Below, one piece after another: positions 12,270 to 22,121 of a stretch of 64,000 bases of DNA; the stretch's first letter is position 1, and the number at the start of each line of letters is the position of its first letter. The stretch is taken from the NCBI RefSeq assembly GCF_013349955.1, contig NZ_JABVXC010000006.1, positions 62,001-126,000 of the forward strand, in the 5' to 3' direction. The position numbers and the translations under genes are program-made. This DNA comes from Onishia taeanensis (lineage in GTDB: Bacteria; Pseudomonadota; Gammaproteobacteria; Pseudomonadales; Halomonadaceae). A model generated the notes under the pieces. That model had not been told where the DNA came from. It did no database searches and was given only the letters and a program-made list of their open reading frames with translations.

Positions 12270-12397
12270 CCCGAAAAGTCGACGAGCGAAGGCCAGACAA
12301 GGCAAAAATCGGCGAAAGAGCGGAGTTTACGGGGTGTAAATGAGCATCTTGAGCTTATTTTTAACGCCGTATGGGCGAGCGCAGTACTTTTCAGACA
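12270..12397. repeat. Intergenic MITE-like element
   Basis: About 128 bp bounded by imperfect inverted termini (GCCCGAAAAGTC at the left, GTACTTTTCAGAC at the right). It contains an internal GTTTACGGGGTGTAAAT and no gene. It resembles dispersed intergenic repeats known from halomonads, which is from memory; only one copy is in this window. Confidence 0.5.
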
Positions 12398-12448
12398 TTG
12401 CCGAGTCGCCGCGCCCACACACCGGGCGCGGCGCACTCGCTAGGCCGC

Positions 12449-12697
12449 TCACATCCGTGTGCCTCCGCCATCACCGGCTTCACCTTTCAGGTACTGCTCT
12501 GTGGTCAGCAGGAATAGGCGGCGGAACAGCTCATGGATGGCCTCCTCGCGCTTGAGCGCCAGCAATTCCTCATCTTCACCATCCGACGCCGCCTGGCGCG
12601 GGTATTCCCAGGCCAAGCGCACAGAGCCAGAGCTTGAATCACGAATCTGCAGGCTAGGATTGGCTCCCTTGAGACGGGTATCGATCTGATAGGGCAT
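12449..12697 (-). CDS. Small protein of unknown function, possibly Fur-controlled
   Basis: The 82-residue product has no domain I recognise. It has a charged middle (DGEDEELLALKREEAIHELF) that should be helical and no export signal. AAGGAGAG precedes the ATG at ideal distance. A good Fur box lies about 30 bp upstream of the start, which would place it in the iron response. It is convergent with the symporter gene. Confidence 0.7.
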   Translation of the reverse strand: MPYQIDTRLKGANPSLQIRDSSSGSVRLAWEYPRQAASDGEDEELLALKREEAIHELFRRLFLLTTEQYLKGEAGDGGGTRM

Positions 12698-12724
12698 GAT
12701 GCTCTCCTTGATAGGGCCAATAAA

Positions 12725-12739
12725 TGATAACGATTGTCA
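12725..12739. promoter_or_regulatory. Fur box
   Basis: TGATAACGATTGTCA matches the 7-1-7 Fur core TGATAAT-N-ATTATCA at 12 of 14 positions. It is 28 bp from the leftward 82-residue gene and about 220 bp from the rightward glycerophosphodiesterase gene, so the former is the likelier target. Confidence 0.7.
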
Positions 12740-12959
12740 TTTGCAATTTAGGCACCCCTAGGCCGCCTGTCAACGTCATCAGCCTCCCATCTGCACTTCT
12801 TTCATCCTCTGTCCTCATCTCGACTGCGCTGGTATCAGCCAGCAGACCTTCATTCCCGGCCTTCTTCCCAGGCGTGACCTGATGTTGCCAACACATGACT
12901 TTGCCAATGCACAATAGGCACGCTAGGTTATTGCACACACATTCAATAAAAGGCGCCTT

Positions 12960-13883
12960 ATGAAACACCATTCTCGTCTACCGCTCGCCGCCGTTCTCGC
13001 GCTTGGCATCAGCCCACTCGCCGCCCAGGCCGATGCCCTCGAACAACAGCTCGAAGACCTGCAGGGCTTCCAGATCATCGCCCACCGCGGGGCCAGTGGT
13101 TACGCCCCGGAGCACACCTGGTTCGCCTACGACAAAGCCCGCGACATGGGGGCCGACTACCTCGAGCTGGACCTGCACATGAGCGCCGACAACCAACTGA
13201 TGGTGATTCATGACGACACCCTGGAGCGCACCACCAATGGCGAAGGCAACGTAAAGGATCACAGCCTTGACGCCCTCAAGGCCCTGGATGCCGGCTCCTG
13301 GTTCAACCAGGCCCACCCCGAGTACGCCAACGACGACTATGCCGGCGCCAAGCTGCTGACCCTGGACGAAGTGATCGGCCGCTACGGCGACGACGTGCGC
13401 TACTACATCGAGACCAAGTCGCCCGAACGCTACCCCGAACTGCAGCGTGCCCTGGTCGAGACGCTTGAAGCCGAAGGCCTGGTGGACGCCGGTGCCGTGG
13501 TCATCCAGTCGTTCAGCCAGGACAGCCTCGAGCAGATCCATGCGCTCAATGCCGATATCCCACTGGTACAACTGGTGTGGTATTCCACCGCTGAAGACGG
13601 CGATGGCCTCAATGAATGGACCGGTGTGACCCCGGCCCCCGCCGAGATCACCGACGCCGACTTCAAGGCCATCGCCGACTACGCCATCGGCATCGGCCCC
13701 AACGTTGTCTATGACGGCCAGGACGTGATCGACGCCGACTTCGTCGCACAGGCCCACGCCAACGGCCTGCTGGTGCACCCCTATACCATCAACGAGCCAG
13801 ACGCCATGCAGCGGCTGCTCGACTGGGGCGTCGACGGCATGTTCACCAACTTCCCCGACCGGTTGAACGCCATCGTCGAGTGA
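12960..13883 (+). CDS. glpQ: Periplasmic glycerophosphodiester phosphodiesterase
   Basis: The 307-residue protein has a signal peptide (MKHHSRLPLAAVLALG...AAQA) followed by the GDPD barrel. IIAHRGASGYAPEHT carries the catalytic His and metal ligand, LELDLHMSAD the Glu/Asp ligands, and VIHDDTLERTT the second His. IETKSPERYP and the terminal GMFTNFPDRL also fit. It hydrolyses phospholipid-derived glycerophosphodiesters to glycerol-3-phosphate and an alcohol, as periplasmic GlpQ does. No glp transporter gene is adjacent. Confidence 0.93.
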   Translation: MKHHSRLPLAAVLALGISPLAAQADALEQQLEDLQGFQIIAHRGASGYAPEHTWFAYDKARDMGADYLELDLHMSADNQLMVIHDDTLERTTNGEGNVKDHSLDALKALDAGSWFNQAHPEYANDDYAGAKLLTLDEVIGRYGDDVRYYIETKSPERYPELQRALVETLEAEGLVDAGAVVIQSFSQDSLEQIHALNADIPLVQLVWYSTAEDGDGLNEWTGVTPAPAEITDADFKAIADYAIGIGPNVVYDGQDVIDADFVAQAHANGLLVHPYTINEPDAMQRLLDWGVDGMFTNFPDRLNAIVE

Positions 13884-13974
13884 GGCCACCCCTCACCAAG
13901 CCTCACAAGGTTGGCCCGGCCATTTGAGCCGGGCTAGCTGCTACCGCTAGAGCGCCAAGCGTTCCACGGCGTTC

Positions 13975-14556
13975 TTATGCCAGCGCCTCTTCTACCAAAG
14001 CGCGCGCCTTCCGCGTCATCGGCAGCTCAAGCGCCAGTTCATGCGCGGCCGGCGACATCTTCTTCCAGGTCTTCTGCACGATGCGGATCAGATGGCCGTG
14101 TTCTATCTGCTTCGAGAAGTCGGCGAAGTAGTTCTCCAGAAACACCAAACAAGCGCAATCCTCCACCGCCTGAGTGCCCTCATCACGCCCCAGGCCCTGC
14201 TTGCGGATCATTTGCGCCACGCGTTCGGCCTGCTCGGACGAGTAACCGGCCTCTTCCATCGCCTTCGCCGTGATCTCGCCGGCCCGCCGGCCCTGATCGC
14301 GCCGCCAGGTGAGATACCCTACTCGGCCCTCCGGGTAATCCTCGCGCGGCACCTGCCAGCGCTGCAGATGCTGACCGCGTACCGCCAGCCACAACAACTC
14401 ATCCGGCGAATCTCGCAGGCTCGACAGCCAGGCACTCATCCGCCGCGCATGCCACAGCTCGCGGGGTAGCAACTCGCCCTCGACCTCGACACTTCTTGGG
14501 TCTTGCCCATGCAAGGCATCGAGAGCGGCAAGCGCCTGATCAAAAGAAGACGTCAT
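13975..14556 (-). CDS. DUF4202 domain protein
   Basis: The 193-residue soluble protein matches DUF4202 over its length, with ELWHARRMSAWLSSL, RGQHLQRWQVPREDYPEG and a late QAVEDCACLVFLENYF. The scattered conserved His, Asp and Cys suggest an HD-like helical metal site, but no activity is established for the family. GGAGTG precedes the ATG. It flanks the leader-distal end of CRISPR array 1 and is probably a normal chromosomal gene, not part of the CRISPR system. Confidence 0.85.
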   Translation of the reverse strand: MTSSFDQALAALDALHGQDPRSVEVEGELLPRELWHARRMSAWLSSLRDSPDELLWLAVRGQHLQRWQVPREDYPEGRVGYLTWRRDQGRRAGEITAKAMEEAGYSSEQAERVAQMIRKQGLGRDEGTQAVEDCACLVFLENYFADFSKQIEHGHLIRIVQKTWKKMSPAAHELALELPMTRKARALVEEALA

Positions 14557-14687
14557 GGCAGCACTCCACTGGTGGATATGGACAATCAGCCTAACGCTGA
14601 AACAGCGGGGCCAACACCTAAGACCACCTCATACCATACTCGGTGTCTTCACCGGTGCTGTTGATAGCACTCGCTCTAGCTGCCTGG

Positions 14688-17524
14688 GCGGCAGTGAACA
14701 CGCCTGCGGGGATCGGCCGAATGCCGAGTCGCGGGCGTAATTCTGGTACGGTTGAGCCCCGCGCCTGCGGGGATCGGTCGCAGGCCGGCATCACGAATGA
14801 ATCGGGCGCCGGTTGAGCCCCGCGCCTGCGGGGATCGGGATTAGCGCCATGTCCTCGGCGGCGTCCCGGTCGGTTGAGCCCCGCGCCTGCGGGGATCGGG
14901 ACACTGCCTCGATCTGGTGGGAAGACGCTCTCGGTTGAGCCCCGCGCCTGCGGGGATCGGACCTTTGCGCTCCGTCTACTCACCCTCGTGCCCGGTTGAG
15001 CCCCGCGCCTGCGGGGATCGGGCCTGGCGGACCTCGCGGCTCAGGTGCGTGTTCGGTTGAGCCCCGCGCCTGCGGGGATCGGGCCAAGCGGGTCTTCGAT
15101 GACGACAACCGAACCGGTTGAGCCCCGCGCCTGCGGGGATCGGAATGGTGGCAACCAGGTTCGCCGACGTATCTGCGGTTGAGCCCCGCGCCTGCGGGGA
15201 TCGGTTTATGTCACATAAAGCCATCAATATGTCCCCCGGTTGAGCCCCGCGCCTGCGGGGATCGGAAGCCCCACCGCCCGAAGGCGGTGGGGCTTTGCGG
15301 TTGAGCCCCGCGCCTGCGGGGATCGGCATGCAACAGATCCGGGATACGTGCTAGGCGACGGTTGAGCCCCGCGCCTGCGGGGATCGGTCCTCGAGGATCG
15401 CCAGTCGCTGCTGGGCGACCGGTTGAGCCCCGCGCCTGCGGGGATCGGATGACCAGGGTGTAGTCGCGCAACTGGCGACGCGGTTGAGCCCCGCGCCTGC
15501 GGGGATCGGGATAATCCGCCGTCGGACGGGCGCTTCATGCGCGGTTGAGCCCCGCGCCTGCGGGGATCGGGTGGGTGGGTTGGGTCACTCGGCACCTCCC
15601 GGCGGTTGAGCCCCGCGCCTGCGGGGATCGGTCCAGGGCCAGCAGGGCGCCGACGCCGTAATACGGTTGAGCCCCGCGCCTGCGGGGATCGGTGGCCCAT
15701 GCGGTCACCGGCGGTTCCGCTGCGCGGTTGAGCCCCGCGCCTGCGGGGATCGGGGATCCTCGATGAATGCCGACCATGCCTCATTCGGTTGAGCCCCGCG
15801 CCTGCGGGGATCGGGCCGCATCGGCAATGGCCTGCAGCCGGGCATTCGGTTGAGCCCCGCGCCTGCGGGGATCGGGTACGTCTATCGGTTTCAATGGGTG
15901 TCCCTCCCGGTTGAGCCCCGCGCCTGCGGGGATCGGCTGGCCGCGGTGCCGGTAACGCGGGTATGCACCGGTTGAGCCCCGCGCCTGCGGGGATCGGCGG
16001 CGGTTCGTATGGTCTGAAACCTCCTGACCCGGTTGAGCCCCGCGCCTGCGGGGATCGGGCTTTACACAATCAACTGAAAATTTGTTGGCACGGTTGAGCC
16101 CCGCGCCTGCGGGGATCGGCCTGGTGCCTGCGTTACGGCCTGAAATGGATGCGGTTGAGCCCCGCGCCTGCGGGGATCGGCTAACCATCACTATCGCCCC
16201 CCTCAGGCTGAACGGTTGAGCCCCGCGCCTGCGGGGATCGGCACCGCCGACAGCCTGACCGACTCCCTGGAAGCGGTTGAGCCCCGCGCCTGCGGGGATC
16301 GGTTCGTCGTAAGAGTCGTTGCCGGTGCCGATCGCGGTTGAGCCCCGCGCCTGCGGGGATCGGCATTCCAAAACCGATCAGAAGAATGAAAAGACCGGTT
16401 GAGCCCCGCGCCTGCGGGGATCGGAAGAAGAACGGTCGCTAGACGAAGAATTACGCGCGGTTGAGCCCCGCGCCTGCGGGGATCGGCTCCGAGTTATTCA
16501 GCGCGCCGTTGGCGATGGCGGTTGAGCCCCGCGCCTGCGGGGATCGGGGCGGCTTCCGGCGAGTCGATGGCTATGAGCGCGGTTGAGCCCCGCGCCTGCG
16601 GGGATCGGGCGCGCCTGGGTGGAGCAGGGCCGCGCGGGCGCGGTTGAGCCCCGCGCCTGCGGGGATCGGGTATCGGCGCGATACCCCTTGATGAAGGTCG
16701 GCGGTTGAGCCCCGCGCCTGCGGGGATCGGTTCGCCTGCTGGGCTGGGATACCGACGATGACCGGTTGAGCCCCGCGCCTGCGGGGATCGGCTGTTATAG
16801 TCGGTGTCTGACATGGTTCTTGCCGGTTGAGCCCCGCGCCTGCGGGGATCGGTTACAGGCACCGGCGATGTCACCGGCATTCAGCGGTTGAGCCCCGCGC
16901 CTGCGGGGATCGGAACACTCACCGGGAGGTGACACCATGGCAGGACGGTTGAGCCCCGCGCCTGCGGGGATCGGTATAAGAGAAAGTCATACCGCGATTC
17001 AGTAAACGGTTGAGCCCCGCGCCTGCGGGGATCGGGTCCAGTCCACCTTGTAGTTCTGATCGTTGGGCGGTTGAGCCCCGCGCCTGCGGGGATCGGTATC
17101 CGGCGATAGCGGTGGAGTCTGACAGTCCCGGTTGAGCCCCGCGCCTGCGGGGATCGGAGATCGGCGTCGGCAAGGGCTCAGATAACGAGCGGTTGAGCCC
17201 CGCGCCTGCGGGGATCGGCCACATTTATCTCGAACCCCTGCATCTGGTCGCGGTTGAGCCCCGCGCCTGCGGGGATCGGGGCGTCATGGCCTCCGATCCG
17301 GTCGAGGCCGACGGTTGAGCCCCGCGCCTGCGGGGATCGGGTCGATTTTCTAGTTAATTTCGGGACTCTTGATGGTTGAGCCCCGCGCCTGCGGGGATCG
17401 GTATCTAATGGCTGTTTATGTCGTCACCGGCAAACGGTTGAGCCCCGCGCCTGCGGGGATCGGGACGTTCTCATCCCGGCCGCTGCCTGCGCGGCCGGTT
17501 GAGCCCCGCGCCTGCGGGGATCGG
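14688..17524 (-). CRISPR. CRISPR array 1 (type I-E)
   Basis: There are 46 near-identical 29-bp repeats that start CGGTTGAGCCCCGCG and end CTGCGGGGATCGG on the plus strand. Spacers are 32 bp (two of 33), giving a 61-bp period. One decayed repeat (14688-14716, only its last 17 bp conserved) marks the trailer end, so 46 spacers in all. The transcript runs leftward: the complement has the I-E crRNA form with a GC-rich hairpin, the leader lies at the right end beside cas2, and the degenerate repeat lies at the left. The leader-nearest repeats include one with a first-base change (near 17372). None of the spacers recur in array 2 that I noticed. Confidence 0.98.
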
Positions 17525-18850
<1,326 letters not shown>

Positions 18851-18887
18851 CTTGGCCTCCTTGCCATTGCTCTTTCAGGGTGACGGA

Positions 18888-19589
18888 TCAGGGGCGACGT
18901 ACCAGCAGTAATCCGCAGCCGAAGGCCTTGGCGCGCCCCAACCCTGTAGCCAGCGTCTCGACCAGCTTCCCCGGGTCGGTAACCTCCAGCAGGCCCTCGT
19001 AATCCACGCTGGAGAACTGGATGGCATCGCGCCGCCCTGATTTGCTTAGGGCATGTTGACGATAGCCGCCCACTTCCGGATCCGCGACCAGGCGAAAGCC
19101 GCTGCTACCAGCACGGGTCTTGAGCCAGTCACGTGCGGCCTGATCCATCGCCTGCACGCATTCTTCGCTGGTGCGTTGCCCGGGTGGAAACGGCTTCTTC
19201 GCCGCCATCAACACGTCGCTGCGCGGCGAATGCTTGGCACCTTCAACGCGCCTAGCTACCGTGGGGTTAGCGCGCAGCCGAAAGGCCAGTTGATCGCCTG
19301 CCGACAGGCTCGGCTCGAAAAGCTTGCACTGCACGTCCAGCAGCCCTTGTCGCGCGGCCGGCTCGCGATCTGAAAGCACATAGAATAGCGGCAACCCCTT
19401 GGGCACCTTGCTCTGGCTAGCATCACCTTCTTCCATCTCCTGGCGGAAAAGGAAAGGCCTGGCGCCTTCATGGCCCGGAAACAGCTGCCACAGCAATTGG
19501 TGGGCCGCATAAGCGCCGCCCTCCATGATCTCGAACAGGCTCTCGCGGGAGAGGCCGTTGAGATCGACCCGAACACGTGAGAGATACAT
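18888..19589 (-). CDS. cas6e: crRNA endoribonuclease Cas6e (CasE)
   Basis: The 233-residue protein cuts precursor crRNA at each repeat and remains in Cascade. It has the Cas6e start MYLSRVRVDL, the catalytic-His helix YAAHQLLWQLFPG (His about residue 30, equivalent to His26 in studied homologues), FRLRANP in the middle and the glycine-rich end FGCGLLLVRRP. The start overlaps the cas5e stop by one base (TGATG), so translation is coupled. Confidence 0.96.
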   Translation of the reverse strand: MYLSRVRVDLNGLSRESLFEIMEGGAYAAHQLLWQLFPGHEGARPFLFRQEMEEGDASQSKVPKGLPLFYVLSDREPAARQGLLDVQCKLFEPSLSAGDQLAFRLRANPTVARRVEGAKHSPRSDVLMAAKKPFPPGQRTSEECVQAMDQAARDWLKTRAGSSGFRLVADPEVGGYRQHALSKSGRRDAIQFSSVDYEGLLEVTDPGKLVETLATGLGRAKAFGCGLLLVRRP

Positions 19590-20341
19590 CAGCGCGCCTC
19601 CTTGGCGTTGGCATCACGAGCGAAGCGCCGATATTCGACGCGTGGCCCAAACTGCCAGCGGCGCCGATTCAGCGGTTGATCCCAGACTTCGCTGGACTCC
19701 GCACCTTGACCCTCGCCGTCGAGGCACTCGGCGTCGCCTTCCCAGTAGTACATCACTTCATCCGGCAATCTCAGCAAATGCCTCTCGCCAGGAAGGATGG
19801 GCTCGAAGTCGCTATCGAGGGCAGCCCGCAATGTCTCGGCGGGTACCCGGCGCGGCGCCAAAGGGGCCGCTAACGGGCATGATTTGCGCCCCAGGAAGAG
19901 TGGAAAACACGGTCGCTCTAGTGCTTTTTCCAAGGCTTCGAGCGATATCGTGGCCGATGCGGTGGCCCAAACCGCCACGGTCCACAGGCCATCACAGCGA
20001 TAATCGCGACTGGAAAGAATCGTGTTGAGCACCTTGCGCGGTGCGTTGAGTTCATCCCGCCGAGTGCGATAGGTCACCTTGTTTTGGGTCGAGGGAACTT
20101 GTGCGGTGTGATAGTCCCTCAGCAAGGTGCCGGGCGAGCGCTGCTTTATGGCGACGCGCACGCTTTCGCCAAGCGCCTGCTGGCCGGCATCGTCGTCGCG
20201 GCGGATGCCCAGCGCTGCGCCCAGCAGTCCGATGATCGCACCACGCCCAGGATGGGTGGCGGTGGGACGCGTTTCACCCACAGCCGCCTCGCCCCAACTG
20301 GCGAGCGGCGCATAAAGCCGAAAGACCAGATAGTCCGTCAT
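19589..20341 (-). CDS. cas5e: Cascade subunit Cas5e (CasD)
   Basis: The 250-residue protein begins with the Cas5e hallmark YLVFRLYAPLASWGEAAVGETRPT... and contains TATHPGRGAIIGLLGAALGI, the glycine-rich region of the RAMP fold. In type I-E it holds the 5' handle of crRNA. It is 9 bp after cas7e and overlaps cas6e. Confidence 0.96.
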   Translation of the reverse strand: MTDYLVFRLYAPLASWGEAAVGETRPTATHPGRGAIIGLLGAALGIRRDDDAGQQALGESVRVAIKQRSPGTLLRDYHTAQVPSTQNKVTYRTRRDELNAPRKVLNTILSSRDYRCDGLWTVAVWATASATISLEALEKALERPCFPLFLGRKSCPLAAPLAPRRVPAETLRAALDSDFEPILPGERHLLRLPDEVMYYWEGDAECLDGEGQGAESSEVWDQPLNRRRWQFGPRVEYRRFARDANAKEAR

Positions 20342-20350
20342 ATCGGCTCC

Positions 20351-21424
20351 TTACTGCGCAGCGTGAAGAAACTCGATCAGCGACGCGAGACTGCCGGTAT
20401 GCACCTCGCCGTCGAGATCGGGCTTAGCGTAATCCGGCTCAGCGGATACCACGAAACGTCGCTCGGCACCGGGGCCGTAGGCGGTGTCGAAGGCCTTGGC
20501 TTGGCGCTCCAGGCGAGTGATGGCCTCCAGCGCCTGATCCTGGCCCTGTACGGGACGCAGGAAGGCTGCGGAAAGGGAGCGCGGCTGCTGGTCGCCCTGC
20601 TCAGCGAGCACGTAACTGGCATGAGCTCGTGAGCCAAAGCTGTTCTGCTTGCCCTTGGGAGAGGTACGCACGGCGGCCTCTACCAACGCAGCGATGGCAC
20701 GCTCGGCCAGCTCGCTGTTGCCCTGAAGGTTATCGACTAGCTGCCGGCGGTCGATACAGATATAGGTGTAGAACAGGCCCGCACCAAACCCCGCCTCGCC
20801 GATATGGGCGGCGCCGCGATCCTCGTCTCCCTCTTTGAGGTCATCAACCGCTGTGAAGTAGTCGTCTTCGACTTCGGCGGCGTGCACGGTAATGGCATGC
20901 GCCACCTGGCAAGCTGCTTCGACGTTGTAGGCGGGCACCGCTGCCAGCATGCGGCCAAACAAAGCGATATCGGCAGCCGCCGGCTTATGCCTCAACAGGT
21001 CCAGGTCGGCTTTATCAGGAGCACGGTTCTCGGCCGCCAGCGTCTCGACCAGGGCATCCACTGCGGCTTGCTCTTCGGGACCGACATGCACCAGCTGGCT
21101 GGTTGCCAGCTCATTCTTGGCTACGTCACCGAACACCTTGGCGATCTCGGTTGCCCAAGTCCTGGCATCTTTCTCCTTCACGCCTTTTTCGCGCAAGCGA
21201 TCATTGGCTTCTATTCCCACTCGCTTTGTACGCTGCCCGCGATGCTCGCCCAGCGCCTCTTCAAACAGTGCAGAGGTACGCCAGGTGCGTTTGAGGCTCT
21301 GCGACGATACCCGCAGACGCTTGGCGCCCCCCATGATGGCGGTCTTGGGTCGCCCCAGGTCATCGCGATTGAGGTTAGCCGGCGGATAGGAAGTCAGCAA
21401 ATGTAGCTGGATGAAGTGGCTCAT
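20351..21424 (-). CDS. cas7e: Cascade backbone subunit Cas7e (CasC)
   Basis: Cas7e forms the six-subunit backbone along the crRNA. The 357-residue product starts HFIQLHLLTSYPPANLNRDD and continues GRPKTAIMGGAKRLRVSSQS, both standard in CasC. The frame is open for 49 codons upstream, but those read through the cse2 end and lack resemblance, so the start is set at MSHFIQ. It lies 40 bp after cse2. Confidence 0.97.
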   Translation of the reverse strand: MSHFIQLHLLTSYPPANLNRDDLGRPKTAIMGGAKRLRVSSQSLKRTWRTSALFEEALGEHRGQRTKRVGIEANDRLREKGVKEKDARTWATEIAKVFGDVAKNELATSQLVHVGPEEQAAVDALVETLAAENRAPDKADLDLLRHKPAAADIALFGRMLAAVPAYNVEAACQVAHAITVHAAEVEDDYFTAVDDLKEGDEDRGAAHIGEAGFGAGLFYTYICIDRRQLVDNLQGNSELAERAIAALVEAAVRTSPKGKQNSFGSRAHASYVLAEQGDQQPRSLSAAFLRPVQGQDQALEAITRLERQAKAFDTAYGPGAERRFVVSAEPDYAKPDLDGEVHTGSLASLIEFLHAAQ

Positions 21425-21464
21425 GGTCAAAGTCCCTGTCGTCGTATAGGTGATGAAAAGTCGA

Positions 21465-22121
21465 TCAGTCGCTATCGCGCTGGTACTTCGCCAGCGCGTC
21501 GAAGTAGTCGTTGGCCCACACGAAACCCAGCCGCTTCGAAGGCTCGGCGTGTAAACGGCCACGGTATTCACGCCACCATAGGGCGATGTTGTCCGCTAAA
21601 TGCACCACGCTGATGTCGCGTTTATCAATCAGCGCCAGTGCACGGCGCAGCCGCTGCACAAGCTCTTGTGGAGAATGGCAGTCCATCAACTGCTGAAAAC
21701 GCAGCTCGCTCATGCAAGGCTTACCGGTGCCATTCTTTTCTTGCCCCAGCCGGCTACCCAGAGAGGCACTGGGGGTTTCTGCACGCACCTCGGCCAGTAC
21801 CAAGGCGATGCAGCTCCACTGCTGCAAGCGCTCATCACGATACTGAGTGGGCTGCTCGGGCAAGGACTGCCACAGATGTCGGAAGCCTTCACTCAGCATG
21901 GCGGCTTCGGTCGACTCACAGCGCCGCAGCCGAGCACGCATGCCTTTCGGCCAGGGCGGCGCCTTGGTGTGTGTCGCCAACTCCTGCGGGGACAAGGTCA
22001 AATGCTGCCACCAGACCCGCACCTTGAAGGCCTCACCCGGCGACAGCGCCAGCAATCTCTCCGGCACCTTTTTCTCTGATGACGGCGTATCGGCCATCTC
22101 CGGCGTTTCGCTCTGGCTCAT
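21465..22121 (-). CDS. cse2: Cascade small subunit Cse2 (CasB, Cas11e)
   Basis: The 218-residue helical protein matches Cse2 in size, place and basic character, with WWQHLTL near residue 38, ARLRRCES and a late LLADNIALWW-like segment (VVHLADNIALWWREYRG). Two copies stabilise the target and displaced strands in Cascade. The ATG overlaps the cse1 stop as ATGA. It has an N-terminal Ser/Glu-rich extension of about 20 residues. Confidence 0.93.
   Translation of the reverse strand: MSQSETPEMADTPSSEKKVPERLLALSPGEAFKVRVWWQHLTLSPQELATHTKAPPWPKGMRARLRRCESTEAAMLSEGFRHLWQSLPEQPTQYRDERLQQWSCIALVLAEVRAETPSASLGSRLGQEKNGTGKPCMSELRFQQLMDCHSPQELVQRLRRALALIDKRDISVVHLADNIALWWREYRGRLHAEPSKRLGFVWANDYFDALAKYQRDSD

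Noticed and set aside
15266..15297. Self-targeting by the hairpin spacer against host terminators at 43.04 and 61.02 kb
   Set aside because: Only a 16-nt core (ACCGCCCGAAGGCGGT) is shared; the flanks differ, so these are just similar terminators.
15224..16069. Long open frames across both CRISPR arrays encoding PRRRGAQP/RSPQARGST/PIPAGAGLN repeats
   Set aside because: They arise because the repeats lack stops on one strand and the 61-bp period cycles through the frames; similar ones occur at 32306-33415 and elsewhere. Not genes.
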